Of a DNA stretch of 64,000 nucleotides, positions 7,362 to 16,947 are shown one piece after another (positions within the stretch are counted from its first letter, which is position 1; each line of letters begins with the position of its first letter). This stretch comes from Bog-756 sp963704615 (lineage in GTDB: Bacteria; Actinomycetota; Acidimicrobiia; Acidimicrobiales; RAAP-2): positions 310,001 through 374,000 of the forward strand of contig OY969923.1 in the NCBI GenBank assembly GCA_963704615.1, read 5' to 3'. Both the position numbers and the translations under genes were made by a program. The notes beneath the pieces were generated by a model that had not been told where the DNA came from, did not search any database, and saw nothing but the letters and a program-made list of their open reading frames with translations.

Positions 7362-9847
7362 CCATCAACCCTGACCGCTGGACGCTGAAGACCCAAGAGG
7401 CGTTCAGCGCCGCCGTGGAGCGGGCCCGCGCCGCCCACAACGCCGAGGTGGCCCCCGATCACCTCCTGGCCGCCGTCCTCGACCAGCCCGAGGGGATCGC
7501 CGGGCCGGTGCTGGCCCGGGTGGGTGTCGAGCCGGCTGTGGTGCGCGAGCGGATCAACGGCGAACTGGCCCGGCTGCCCCAGGCCTTCGGCGGGGAGGAG
7601 CCGGGGGTCGGCCGCGCCCTCCGGGACGTGCTCACCGCGGCCGACGGGCTGCGCACCGACATGGGCGACGAGTACCTCTCGGTGGAGCATCTGCTGCTGG
7701 CCATGGCCGATCGCATCGGTGTGGATCGGGACCAGCTGCTGACCGCCCTCCGCGACATCCGCGGCAGTCACCGGGTGACCTCGCAGAACCCCGAGGACAC
7801 CTTCCAGGCCCTCGAGCAGTACGGCCGGGATCTCACCGAGGCCGCCCGTCAGGGGAAGATCGACCCGGTCATCGGGCGCGACGAGGAGATCCGCCGGGTG
7901 ATCCAGGTGCTGTCGCGGCGGACCAAGAACAACCCGGTCCTCATCGGCGAGCCCGGGGTGGGCAAGACGGCCATCGTCGAGGGCTTGGCCACCCGCATCG
8001 TCGAGGGGGACGTCCCCGAGGGACTGCAGGGGAAACGGGTCATCGCCCTCGACCTGGGTTCGATGGTGGCGGGAGCCAAGTACCGGGGTGAGTTCGAGGA
8101 GCGTCTGAAGGCGGTCCTCAAAGAGATCGCCGACGCCGAGGGCGAGGTGATCACCTTCATCGACGAGCTCCACACCATCGTCGGGGCCGGGGCCGCCGAA
8201 GGGGCCATGGACGCCGGCAACATGATCAAGCCCATGCTGGCCCGGGGCGAGCTGCGCATGATCGGCGCCACCACCCTGGACGAGTACCGCCAGTACATCG
8301 AGAAGGACGCCGCCCTCGAGCGGCGCTTCCAACAGGTGTTCGTGCCGCCGCCGTCGGTGGAGGACACCATCGCCATCCTCCGCGGGCTCAAGGAGCGCTA
8401 CGAGGTCCACCATGGTGTGCGCATCCAGGACGCCGCCCTGGTGGCCGCGGCCGTGCTGTCGGACCGTTACATCACCGGCAGGTTCCTGCCCGACAAGGCC
8501 ATCGACCTGATGGACGAGGCGGCCAGCCGACTGCGCATCGAGATCGACTCGATGCCCACCGAGCTCGACGTGGTCACTCGGCGCCTGCGCCAGCTGGAGA
8601 TCGAGCGGATGGCGCTGGCCAAAGAGACCGACCCGGCGTCGGCCGAGCGCCTGGCCCGGTTGGACGAGGAGATGGCCAACCTCCAGGAACAGTCGGTGGC
8701 CATGACCGCCCACTGGCAGTCGGAGAAGGAGGCCATCACCACCATCCAGTCGCTCAAGGGCGAGCTCGAGCGCCAGCGGGGTGAGGCCGAGCGCCTGGCC
8801 CGCGAGGGGAACCTGGCCGAGGCGTCGGAAGTCTCCTACGGGTTGATCCCCGACCTCGAGCGCCAGGTCGAGGAGGCCACCGCCGCCCTCGACGAGTTGC
8901 AGAAGAGCCAGCGCTTCCTCAAAGAGGAGGTGGACGCCGAAGACGTGGCCGAGGTGGTCAGCCGGATCACCGGGGTGCCGGTCAGCCGGCTGCTCGAGGG
9001 CGAGGTCGAAAAGCTCATCCGCATGGAGGACGCCCTCCACGCCCGGGTGGTCGGACAGGACGAAGCGGTGGCCGCCGTGGCCAACGCCATCCGGCGCAGC
9101 CGGGCCGGTCTCTCCGATCCCAACCGGCCCATCGGCTCGTTCCTCTTTCTGGGGCCGACGGGCGTGGGCAAGACCGAGCTGGCCCGGGCCCTGGCCGAGT
9201 TCCTGTTCGACGACGCCCGGGCCATGGTCCGGATCGACATGAGCGAGTACATGGAGCGTCACTCGGTGGCCCGCCTGGTCGGTGCCCCACCCGGCTATGT
9301 GGGCTACGAGGAGGGCGGCCAGCTGACCGAGGCGATCCGCCGTCGGCCCTACGCGGTGGTCCTGCTCGACGAGCTGGAGAAGGCCCATCCCGACGTGTTC
9401 AACACCCTGCTGCAGCTGCTCGAAGACGGGCGCCTCACCGACGGTCAGGGCCGCACCGTCGACTTCACCAACACCGTGCTCATCATGACCTCGAACCTGC
9501 CCGGCGAGCCCATCGACTTCTTCAAGCCCGAGTTCGTCAACCGTATCGACGAGATCGTCCGGTTCCACGCTCTTTCCGAGGCCGATCTGGCCCGCATCGT
9601 GTCCATCCAGCTCGCGGGCCTGCGCCGGCGGCTGGGTGAGCGCCGCCTGGCCCTTGTGGTGACGCCGGCGGCCGAAGAGTGGTTGGCCCGGGCCGGTTAC
9701 GACCCCGACTTCGGGGCCCGACCGCTGCGCCGGGTCATCCAGCGCCAGGTCGAAGACCCCTTGGCCCTGGCGCTGCTCGAAGGCCGCTATCCCGAGGGCT
9801 CGACGGTCACCGTGGACGAGAAGGACGGCGCCATCGTCCTGGTGTGA
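7358..9847 (+). CDS. clpB: Disaggregase ClpB
   Basis: Hexameric AAA+ disaggregase of 829 residues working with DnaK/DnaJ/GrpE. An N-terminal Clp repeat domain is followed by the first ATPase module (Walker A GEPGVGKTA, Walker B VITFIDELHT), a coiled-coil middle domain (about residues 400-530) and the second module (GPTGVGKTELARALAE, VVLLDELEKAHPDVF). It is shorter than the typical 850-860. Part of the loss lies after TSNL in the second module, where only a few residues (PGEPIDF) separate it from FKPEFVNR; relatives have about 9 more there. It overlaps hspR by 4 nt. No CIRCE or extra promoter is visible before it. Confidence 0.95.
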   Translation: MTINPDRWTLKTQEAFSAAVERARAAHNAEVAPDHLLAAVLDQPEGIAGPVLARVGVEPAVVRERINGELARLPQAFGGEEPGVGRALRDVLTAADGLRTDMGDEYLSVEHLLLAMADRIGVDRDQLLTALRDIRGSHRVTSQNPEDTFQALEQYGRDLTEAARQGKIDPVIGRDEEIRRVIQVLSRRTKNNPVLIGEPGVGKTAIVEGLATRIVEGDVPEGLQGKRVIALDLGSMVAGAKYRGEFEERLKAVLKEIADAEGEVITFIDELHTIVGAGAAEGAMDAGNMIKPMLARGELRMIGATTLDEYRQYIEKDAALERRFQQVFVPPPSVEDTIAILRGLKERYEVHHGVRIQDAALVAAAVLSDRYITGRFLPDKAIDLMDEAASRLRIEIDSMPTELDVVTRRLRQLEIERMALAKETDPASAERLARLDEEMANLQEQSVAMTAHWQSEKEAITTIQSLKGELERQRGEAERLAREGNLAEASEVSYGLIPDLERQVEEATAALDELQKSQRFLKEEVDAEDVAEVVSRITGVPVSRLLEGEVEKLIRMEDALHARVVGQDEAVAAVANAIRRSRAGLSDPNRPIGSFLFLGPTGVGKTELARALAEFLFDDARAMVRIDMSEYMERHSVARLVGAPPGYVGYEEGGQLTEAIRRRPYAVVLLDELEKAHPDVFNTLLQLLEDGRLTDGQGRTVDFTNTVLIMTSNLPGEPIDFFKPEFVNRIDEIVRFHALSEADLARIVSIQLAGLRRRLGERRLALVVTPAAEEWLARAGYDPDFGARPLRRVIQRQVEDPLALALLEGRYPEGSTVTVDEKDGAIVLV

Positions 9848-9962
9848 ACGGGTCGGGCGTGGGGCCCCGGTGCCAACCCGCCGGGTGAGCAGGCCGGTGG
9901 AGACAGGCGAGAGGCGGGCTACACTGGGGCGTAATCCGCTTTGCGCAACGGAGGAGTGACGC

Positions 9963-11239
<1,277 letters not shown>

Positions 11240-11243
<4 letters not shown>

Positions 11244-12610
11244 GCGGCCCCTCGCCCGCGACGACGAGGCGGGTCAGGAGCGGGATCCAGACCGTGTGCG
11301 TGGTCGGTTCCGGGGGGCGCGAGCACGCGCTGGCCACCGTCCTCGGGCGCACGGCCGACGTGGTGGTCACCCCGGGCAACCCGGGGATGCCGGGGCCCAC
11401 CCCCGAGGGTCACACCGTCAGCTGCTCGGCCGACCCGGCCGAGGAGATCGAGGCCGACCTGTACGTGATCGGGCCTGAGGCACCCCTGGTCGACGGACTG
11501 GCCGACCGGTTGCGCGACCAGGGGCGGCTGGTGTTCGGACCCGGAGCGGACGGAGCCCGGCTGGAGGGTTCCAAGGCGTTCATGAAGGAGATGCTGGCCG
11601 AGGCCGGTGTGCCCACCGCCCGGTTCGCGGTGTTCAGCGATCCGGAGGCGGCCAAGGAGTTCCTGGCCACCCTGCCCGGACCGTGGGTGATCAAGACCGA
11701 CGGGCTGGCCGCCGGTAAGGGCGTGCTGGTCACCGACTCGTTGGCCGAGGCCGAGGCCGACGTCGACGCCAAGCTCGGGGGGGACGCCTTCGGGGCGGCC
11801 GGCCGCACGGTGGTGGTCGAGGAAGGACTGTCCGGTGTCGAGTGCTCCTTGTTGGTGCTGTGCGACGGCCGGCGGCTCCTGCCGCTGGCCCCGGCCCAGG
11901 ACTTCAAGCGACTGGCCGACCACGACCGGGGGCCCAACACCGGGGGGATGGGGGCCTACTCGCCGGTGGCCTTCGTCGACGACTCGCTGACCGACCAGTT
12001 GGTCGAGCAGTCGGTGGCGCCGTTGGTGGCCGCGCTGTCGGCCCGGGGCATCGACTACCGGGGCGTGCTCTACGCCGGCCTGATGCTGACCGCCGACGGC
12101 CCCAAGGTTCTCGAGTTCAACGTGCGTTTCGGCGATCCCGAGGCCCAGGTGGTCCTGCCCCGCCTGTCGGTGGACCTGACCGCGATGTTGGCCGAGTCGG
12201 CCGACGGCGCCTTGGTCACCGAGCCCCGCTTCGACCCCTCCGCCGCCGTCTGCGTGGTCATGGCGGCCGACGGCTATCCGGAGGCGCCCCGCACCGGCGA
12301 TGTCATCTGCGGCCTCGAGGAGGCCGGATCGCTGGACGGGGTCACCGTCTTCCACGCCGGAACCGCCGTGGCCCCGGAGCGACCCGGCGCCCTGGTCACC
12401 GCCGGTGGCCGGGTGCTGGGTGTCACCGCCCTCGGTGACTCGGTGGCGGAAGCCCGGGCTCTCGCCGGCCGCGGGGTGTCGGCTATCTCGTGGCCGGGAA
12501 TGCAGGCCCGGACCGACATCGCCCTGACCGCGGCGGGCCCGCACCCCGACGACGCCGAACCCGGTTCCGAGCGCCGGTCGGCCCGAGGAAGGTCCGAGGT
12601 CCTGTCGTGA
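11240..12610 (+). CDS. purD: Phosphoribosylamine-glycine ligase (GARS)
   Basis: Second step of de novo purine synthesis: phosphoribosylamine + glycine + ATP to GAR. The protein (456 residues) begins its recognisable fold at VCVVGSGGREHALATVLG, followed by the ATP-grasp region with WVIKTDGLAAGKGV and NVRFGDPEAQVVLPRL. The ATG at 11240 overlaps the purA stop by 4 nt; an internal GTG at 11295 would also give a complete GARS fold. The C-terminal 20 residues beyond the fold are Arg/Ser-rich and probably disordered. Confidence 0.95.
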
Positions 12611-13917
12611 TCTCCCGCTACGCCCCCCGGGCGATGGCCGATCTCTTCTCCGACGAGGCCCGCTTCGCCATGTGGTTGGAGGTCGAGCTGTTGGCCACCG
12701 AGGCGTGGGCCGAGGTAGGCGTGGTGCCCGCCGCCGCCGCCGCTGTGTGCCGGGCCAAGGCGCCCACCATCGACGGCGCCTTCGTCGACGCGGTGGCCGA
12801 CCGGGAGCGGGTCACCGATCACGACGTGGCCGCCTTCGTCGATGTGGTGCAGGCGGCCATCGGCCAACCCGACGGCTCCTGGATCCACTACGGGCTCACC
12901 TCCTCGGACGTGGTGGACACCGCGTTGTGCGCCACCCTGACCCGGGCCGCCGACCTGCTCATCGAGGCCAGCTCGGCGCTGGTGTCATCACTGAAGGCCC
13001 GGGCGCTCGAGTCCATCGACGTCCCGGTCGTGGGCCGGACCCACGGGATGCACGCCGAGCCGACCACCTTCGGGGCCAAGTTCGCCCTGTGGGCGATGCA
13101 GGCCGGGCGCGACCTCGAACGCCTCCGGGCCGCCCGCCAGCGGGTGGCGGTGGGCAAGCTGTCGGGGGCGGTGGGGACCTACTCGAACATCGACCCCCGG
13201 GTGGAAGAGCAGGTCTGTGCCGCCCTGGGCCTGGTCCCCACCCCGGCCACCCAGGTGGTCCCCCGCGACCGGCACGCCGAGTATCTGTGGGCCTGTGCCT
13301 CGGTGGGCGCCACCATCGAGCTCATCGCCACCGAGGTCCGGCTCATGGCCCGCAGTGAGGTCGGCGAGGCCGAGGAGCCGTTCAAGCCCGGACAGAAGGG
13401 GAGCTCGGCCATGCCCCACAAGCGCAACCCGGTCCTGTCCGAGCGGTTGTGCGGTCTGGCCCGGGTCCTGCGGGGCTATCTGTCGGCCGGACTCGAGGAC
13501 GTCGCCCTCTGGCACGAGCGGGACATCTCCCACAGCTCGGTCGAACGGGTGGTGCTGCCCGATGCCAGCATGCTGGCCCTGTACATGCTGCAGTCGGCCA
13601 CCGGCGTGGTCGATGGGCTGGTGATCCACCCCGAGCGGGCGCTGGCCACCCTGACCGAAGGGAGCCAGGGCCTCGTCTTCAGCCAGTCCGTCCTTCTGGC
13701 TCTGGTCAGTGGCGGTCTCAGCCGCGACGCGGCGTACCGGATCGTGCAGCGCGACGCCCGGGCGGCATGGGAGGAGAACCGTCCCTTCCGGCAAGTGCTC
13801 GACGAGGACCCCGAAGTGACCCTGGTGTCGGACGAACTCGATACCGCTTTCGACCTGACCCGGACCCTGCGCCACGCCCACCGATTCACCGATGCCCTGG
13901 AGGAGCTCCGTCCATGA
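12607..13917 (+). CDS. purB: Adenylosuccinate lyase
   Basis: Fumarase-superfamily lyase acting twice in purine synthesis (SAICAR to AICAR, and adenylosuccinate to AMP). The 436-residue protein starts YAPRAMADLFSDEARF, carries TSSDVVDTAL and GRTHGMHAEPTTFG, and has the superfamily signature SSAMPHKRNP containing the catalytic loop serine. The GTG start at 12607 overlaps the purD stop by 4 nt and places the conserved N-terminal motif correctly; a longer in-frame extension lies inside purD and is not used. Confidence 0.96.
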   Translation: MISRYAPRAMADLFSDEARFAMWLEVELLATEAWAEVGVVPAAAAAVCRAKAPTIDGAFVDAVADRERVTDHDVAAFVDVVQAAIGQPDGSWIHYGLTSSDVVDTALCATLTRAADLLIEASSALVSSLKARALESIDVPVVGRTHGMHAEPTTFGAKFALWAMQAGRDLERLRAARQRVAVGKLSGAVGTYSNIDPRVEEQVCAALGLVPTPATQVVPRDRHAEYLWACASVGATIELIATEVRLMARSEVGEAEEPFKPGQKGSSAMPHKRNPVLSERLCGLARVLRGYLSAGLEDVALWHERDISHSSVERVVLPDASMLALYMLQSATGVVDGLVIHPERALATLTEGSQGLVFSQSVLLALVSGGLSRDAAYRIVQRDARAAWEENRPFRQVLDEDPEVTLVSDELDTAFDLTRTLRHAHRFTDALEELRP

Positions 13918-14822
13918 CCCCACCCTCGACCACCGAACCGCTCGCGCTGATCCAATCCGGCAAGGTCCGAGAGCTCTACGACGCCGGAGCCGACCGGTTG
14001 TTGATGGTGGCCTCCGACCGGATCTCCGCCTTCGACGTCATCATGGTCGAAGCCATCCCCGACAAGGGACGGGTGCTGACGGCCATGACCGCCTTCTGGC
14101 TCGAGGCGCTGTCCGACCTCGCCCCCAACCACCTGATCAGCGCCGACGTCGCCGACTATCCCCCCGGCGCCGCCGCACTGCCCGGTGGCCTCGAGGCACT
14201 GGCCGGACGCTCCATGCTGGTGCAGCGGGCCGAGATGCTCGACATCGAGTGCATCGTGCGCGGCTACCTGGCCGGGTCGGCGTACAAGGAATACGAGAAG
14301 GAGGGGACGGTGCACGGCATGCGGATGCCCGCCGGCCTCCGTCACGCCGACCGGCTGCCCGAACCGATCTTCACCCCGTCCACCAAGGCCACCGTCGGGC
14401 ACGATCTCAACATCGGCATGGACGAAGCCATCGACCTGGTGGGGAAGGAGGCTGCCGTCGCCGCCTCCGAGCTCTGTCTGGCTGCGTACGGGCGGGCGGC
14501 CGGTCGGGCCGAAGACCACGGCATCGTGATCTGCGACACCAAGTTCGAGCTCGGGTACATCGACGGCGCCCTGTCCCTGTGCGACGAGGTGCTCACCCCC
14601 GACTCGAGCCGCTTCTGGCCCGCCGACGACTGCGCCCCGGGAACCAATCCCCCCTCCTTCGACAAACAGCCCCTGCGGGACTGGCTCGAGACCCAGCCCT
14701 GGGACAAGCAACCGCCGCCGCCCCCGCTCCCCGATGCGATCGTGACCGCCACCTCGACCCGCTACGTCGACGCCTACGAACGGGTCTGCGGTCGCCGGCT
14801 GTCCGACTGGTACGGTGCCTGA
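13914..14822 (+). CDS. purC: SAICAR synthetase
   Basis: ATP-dependent ligase coupling CAIR to aspartate (302 residues). Conserved segments are SGKVRELYDAG, MVASDRISAFDVIM, ECIVRGYLAGSAYKEYEKEG and IVICDTKFELGYIDG. The ATG at 13914 overlaps the purB stop (ATGA). This size is that of the eukaryote-like longer SAICAR synthetases rather than the 240-residue E. coli type. It is followed after 2 nt by purS. Confidence 0.95.
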   Translation: MTPPSTTEPLALIQSGKVRELYDAGADRLLMVASDRISAFDVIMVEAIPDKGRVLTAMTAFWLEALSDLAPNHLISADVADYPPGAAALPGGLEALAGRSMLVQRAEMLDIECIVRGYLAGSAYKEYEKEGTVHGMRMPAGLRHADRLPEPIFTPSTKATVGHDLNIGMDEAIDLVGKEAAVAASELCLAAYGRAAGRAEDHGIVICDTKFELGYIDGALSLCDEVLTPDSSRFWPADDCAPGTNPPSFDKQPLRDWLETQPWDKQPPPPPLPDAIVTATSTRYVDAYERVCGRRLSDWYGA

Positions 14823-14824
14823 CA

Positions 14825-15118
14825 GTGGCCGTCTCCGCTCGGTTCTCCGTGCTGGTCGAGGTGCAGTTGCGAGAGGGGATCGCCGATCCGCAAGGCGCCA
14901 CCATCGAGCGGGCCCTACCCGCCCTGGGGCTGACCGGAGTGAGCGGCGTGCGCGCCGGCAAGGCCTTTCGCTTCGACATCGCCGCTCGCGACCAGGCCGA
15001 CGCGCTGGCCCAGGCCACGGTGGTGGCCGACCGCCTGTTGGCCAATCCGGTCATCGAGGACTCGACGGTGTCGGTGCTCCCGTCCGACCCGGCCATCCCG
15101 GTGGGATCGGCTCGCTGA
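14825..15118 (+). CDS. purS: FGAM synthase subunit PurS
   Basis: Small subunit (97 residues) of the three-part PurSQL formylglycinamidine synthase; it bridges PurQ and PurL for ammonia channelling. It shows the family pattern VLVEVQLREGIADPQGATIE, LPALG and VRAGKAFRFDI. The GTG start at 14825 is 2 nt after purC and gives the right N-terminus; an open frame upstream lies entirely inside purC. The stop overlaps the purQ start (TGATG). Confidence 0.93.
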   Translation: MAVSARFSVLVEVQLREGIADPQGATIERALPALGLTGVSGVRAGKAFRFDIAARDQADALAQATVVADRLLANPVIEDSTVSVLPSDPAIPVGSAR

Positions 15119-15870
15119 TGTCGGCCCGGGTCGGGGTGGTGAACTTCCCGGGCACCAACTGCGAGCACGACGCCGTCCAGGCCATCGGTCGCCTCGGGGG
15201 ATCGGCCGACTTGGTCTGGCACGGCGCCACCTCGGTGGCCGGCTATGACGCCCTGGTGCTGCCCGGCGGTTTTGCCCATGGTGACTACCTGCGGCCGGGG
15301 GCCATCGCCCGGTTTTCGCCGGTGATGGAGGCGGTGGGGCGGTTCGCCGCCGAAGGGGGACCGGTCGTCGGGATCTGCAACGGCTTTCAGGTACTGACCG
15401 AGGCCGGGCTGCTGCCCGGAGCCCTGCAGAAGAACCGCGGCTTGCGCTTTCTCTGCACCACGGTCACCGTCACCGTGGCGTCGTCGGACTCGGTGCTCAC
15501 GGCCGGGGTGCCGGTGGGCACCGGGCTGCGCATCCCCATCAACCACTTCGAGGGCAACTTCACCTGCGACCCCGAGACGTTGGCCATGCTGCGGGACGAG
15601 GATCGGGTGGTGCTGCGCTACCAGGAGAATCCCAACGGCTCGGTCGACGACATCGCCGGGGTGTGTAGCGAGGGCCGGAACGTGGTCGGTCTGATGCCCC
15701 ACCCCGAGCGGGCCAGCGATCCCCTCCTCGGCTCGGTCGATGGTTCGATCCTGCTCCGGGCCGTGTTGGCCTCGGCAGCCGCGGGCTCGGCCGGGGGAGG
15801 CTCGGCTGGAGGCGCTTCGGCGAGCGGAGGCTCGACGGCCGCTCCCCCCGAGGTGGCCACCGTCGCCTGA
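15118..15870 (+). CDS. purQ: FGAM synthase glutaminase subunit PurQ
   Basis: Class-I glutamine amidotransferase subunit (250 residues) supplying ammonia to PurL. The oxyanion strand is LVLPGGFAHGDYLRPG, the nucleophile Cys87 sits in VVGICNGFQVL, and His/Glu are in GLMPHPERASD. The core ends at about residue 220; a Gly/Ser/Ala tail of about 30 residues follows that most PurQ proteins lack. It overlaps purS by 1 nt. The expected partner purL is about 1.1 kb downstream, separated by two unknown genes. Confidence 0.95.
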   Translation: MSARVGVVNFPGTNCEHDAVQAIGRLGGSADLVWHGATSVAGYDALVLPGGFAHGDYLRPGAIARFSPVMEAVGRFAAEGGPVVGICNGFQVLTEAGLLPGALQKNRGLRFLCTTVTVTVASSDSVLTAGVPVGTGLRIPINHFEGNFTCDPETLAMLRDEDRVVLRYQENPNGSVDDIAGVCSEGRNVVGLMPHPERASDPLLGSVDGSILLRAVLASAAAGSAGGGSAGGASASGGSTAAPPEVATVA

Positions 15871-15887
15871 CGCTGGCCTCGGTCGGG

Positions 15888-16319
15888 TCAGCTGCGAGTG
15901 CGGGGGATCTTGGCCTGCTGGAGCACAGTGGCGCTCACGCCCACCGTACGCCAGGCGGAATAAGAGATGCCCTTGCGATCACCGTAGATGCGGGCCACTT
16001 TGACGAAGGCCTTCTCCAAGGCGGCGATGTCGACCGTGTCACCACTGTGGGCCAGTTCGGCCTCAAGTCGCTGCTTCTCTTCGACCAAATGGAGCCGGGT
16101 CAAGGGGTCGGCTCCGGTCAGTGTGGACTCGATGGTCCCCAGCCGCCGACGGATCGAATCGGGGGTCCGTTTGCGGCCCCGACGCGGCTTGGTGGATTCG
16201 AGGGCTTCGAGGTATTGGCGCACGATGCGTCCCTCTTCGCGCCCTTTGGCCAGCGCCGCTTTGTGGGCATCGGACATGGGGGTTTTCTTGCGCGACTTAG
16301 TCGAATTGCTGGCAGGCAT
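15888..16319 (-). CDS. Conserved unknown basic protein
   Basis: Unrecognised 143-residue cytoplasmic protein on the strand opposite to the purine genes. The N-terminus is very basic (SRKKTPMSDAHKAALAKGR and KPRRGRKRTPDSIRRR). A central predicted helical pair with heptad-like spacing (LTRLHLVEEKQRLEAELA) comes next, and the C-terminal segment AALEKAFVKVARIYGDRKGI then YSAWRTVGV looks like a small helix-turn-helix (AWRTVGVSATVL). I infer a DNA- or nucleoid-binding role, unproven. The ATG at 16319 is favoured over one 12 codons earlier because it opens the lysine-rich segment. It interrupts the purQ-purL neighbourhood. Confidence 0.6.
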   Translation of the reverse strand: MPASNSTKSRKKTPMSDAHKAALAKGREEGRIVRQYLEALESTKPRRGRKRTPDSIRRRLGTIESTLTGADPLTRLHLVEEKQRLEAELAHSGDTVDIAALEKAFVKVARIYGDRKGISYSAWRTVGVSATVLQQAKIPRTRS

Positions 16320-16596
16320 GTGCAGAGTGTCCCAGACAAATCGATACACGGGCAAGTGCTCGACTCCATGACGGGAAACGAGACACCGTACTGGGCCCGA
16401 TTTTGAGCGTACTTCTCCACAAATCGGCCTTCGATACGGTTAATCCGACCCTTCGGAAATAAGTGGGGTGGAGTGGTCGCGTCAGTAAGCACCCGACACG
16501 GGGTGGGCCGGGAAGTGCGCCGCCCAACCGGTGTCGCCGACCAGGAGACTGACCGAGAGCGCATACTGGAGACGTCCCACGAAGGAGTGATCCGCC

Positions 16597-16836
16597 ATGA
16601 CGTACAGATATTGGGGATACAGCATCGCCGCCTTCCTGGTTTGGGGACTGATCCTGCTCATCGTCTGGACGCGGGGAAACGCGGCCAACACCCACGACCT
16701 CCTGCTCGTCTTCCTCGGATGGGCGATCGCCTGGGTTTCGACCACCATCGCCAGGGTCGTCTACCCGCCACCCAAACGCTGGTTCAACCTGAGGACGCGA
16801 TCATGGTTGGCGATCACCGATGGGGACAGTGTCTGA
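16597..16836 (+). CDS. Small two-helix membrane protein, unknown
   Basis: 79-residue protein with AAGGAG at 16582-16587, 9 nt before the ATG. There are two hydrophobic helices (about residues 8-25, and 35-54 with LLLVFLGWAIAWVSTTIARV) joined by a short polar loop, and a basic C-terminal tail containing PPPKRWFNLRTRSW. I do not recognise a family. The good ribosome site and transmembrane pattern argue it is real. It sits between purQ and purL but a purine function is not implied. Confidence 0.55.
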   Translation: MTYRYWGYSIAAFLVWGLILLIVWTRGNAANTHDLLLVFLGWAIAWVSTTIARVVYPPPKRWFNLRTRSWLAITDGDSV

Positions 16837-16934
16837 CCTGTCGCCGAGGTGTCGGAGCTGGCGTCTTGAGGATCCGTCGGACGGTTGCCTGCCGGACCGG
16901 GTGGTGAGTGGCATCGACGGCCCGGGCCGCCGGG

Positions 16935-16940
16935 TACTCT
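16935..16940 (+). promoter_or_regulatory. -10 element of purL (leaderless-type)
   Basis: TACTCT ends 7 nt before the purL ATG at 16948 and no Shine-Dalgarno is present, so transcription probably starts at or next to the start codon. Confidence 0.45.
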
Positions 16941-16947
16941 CGGGGCC

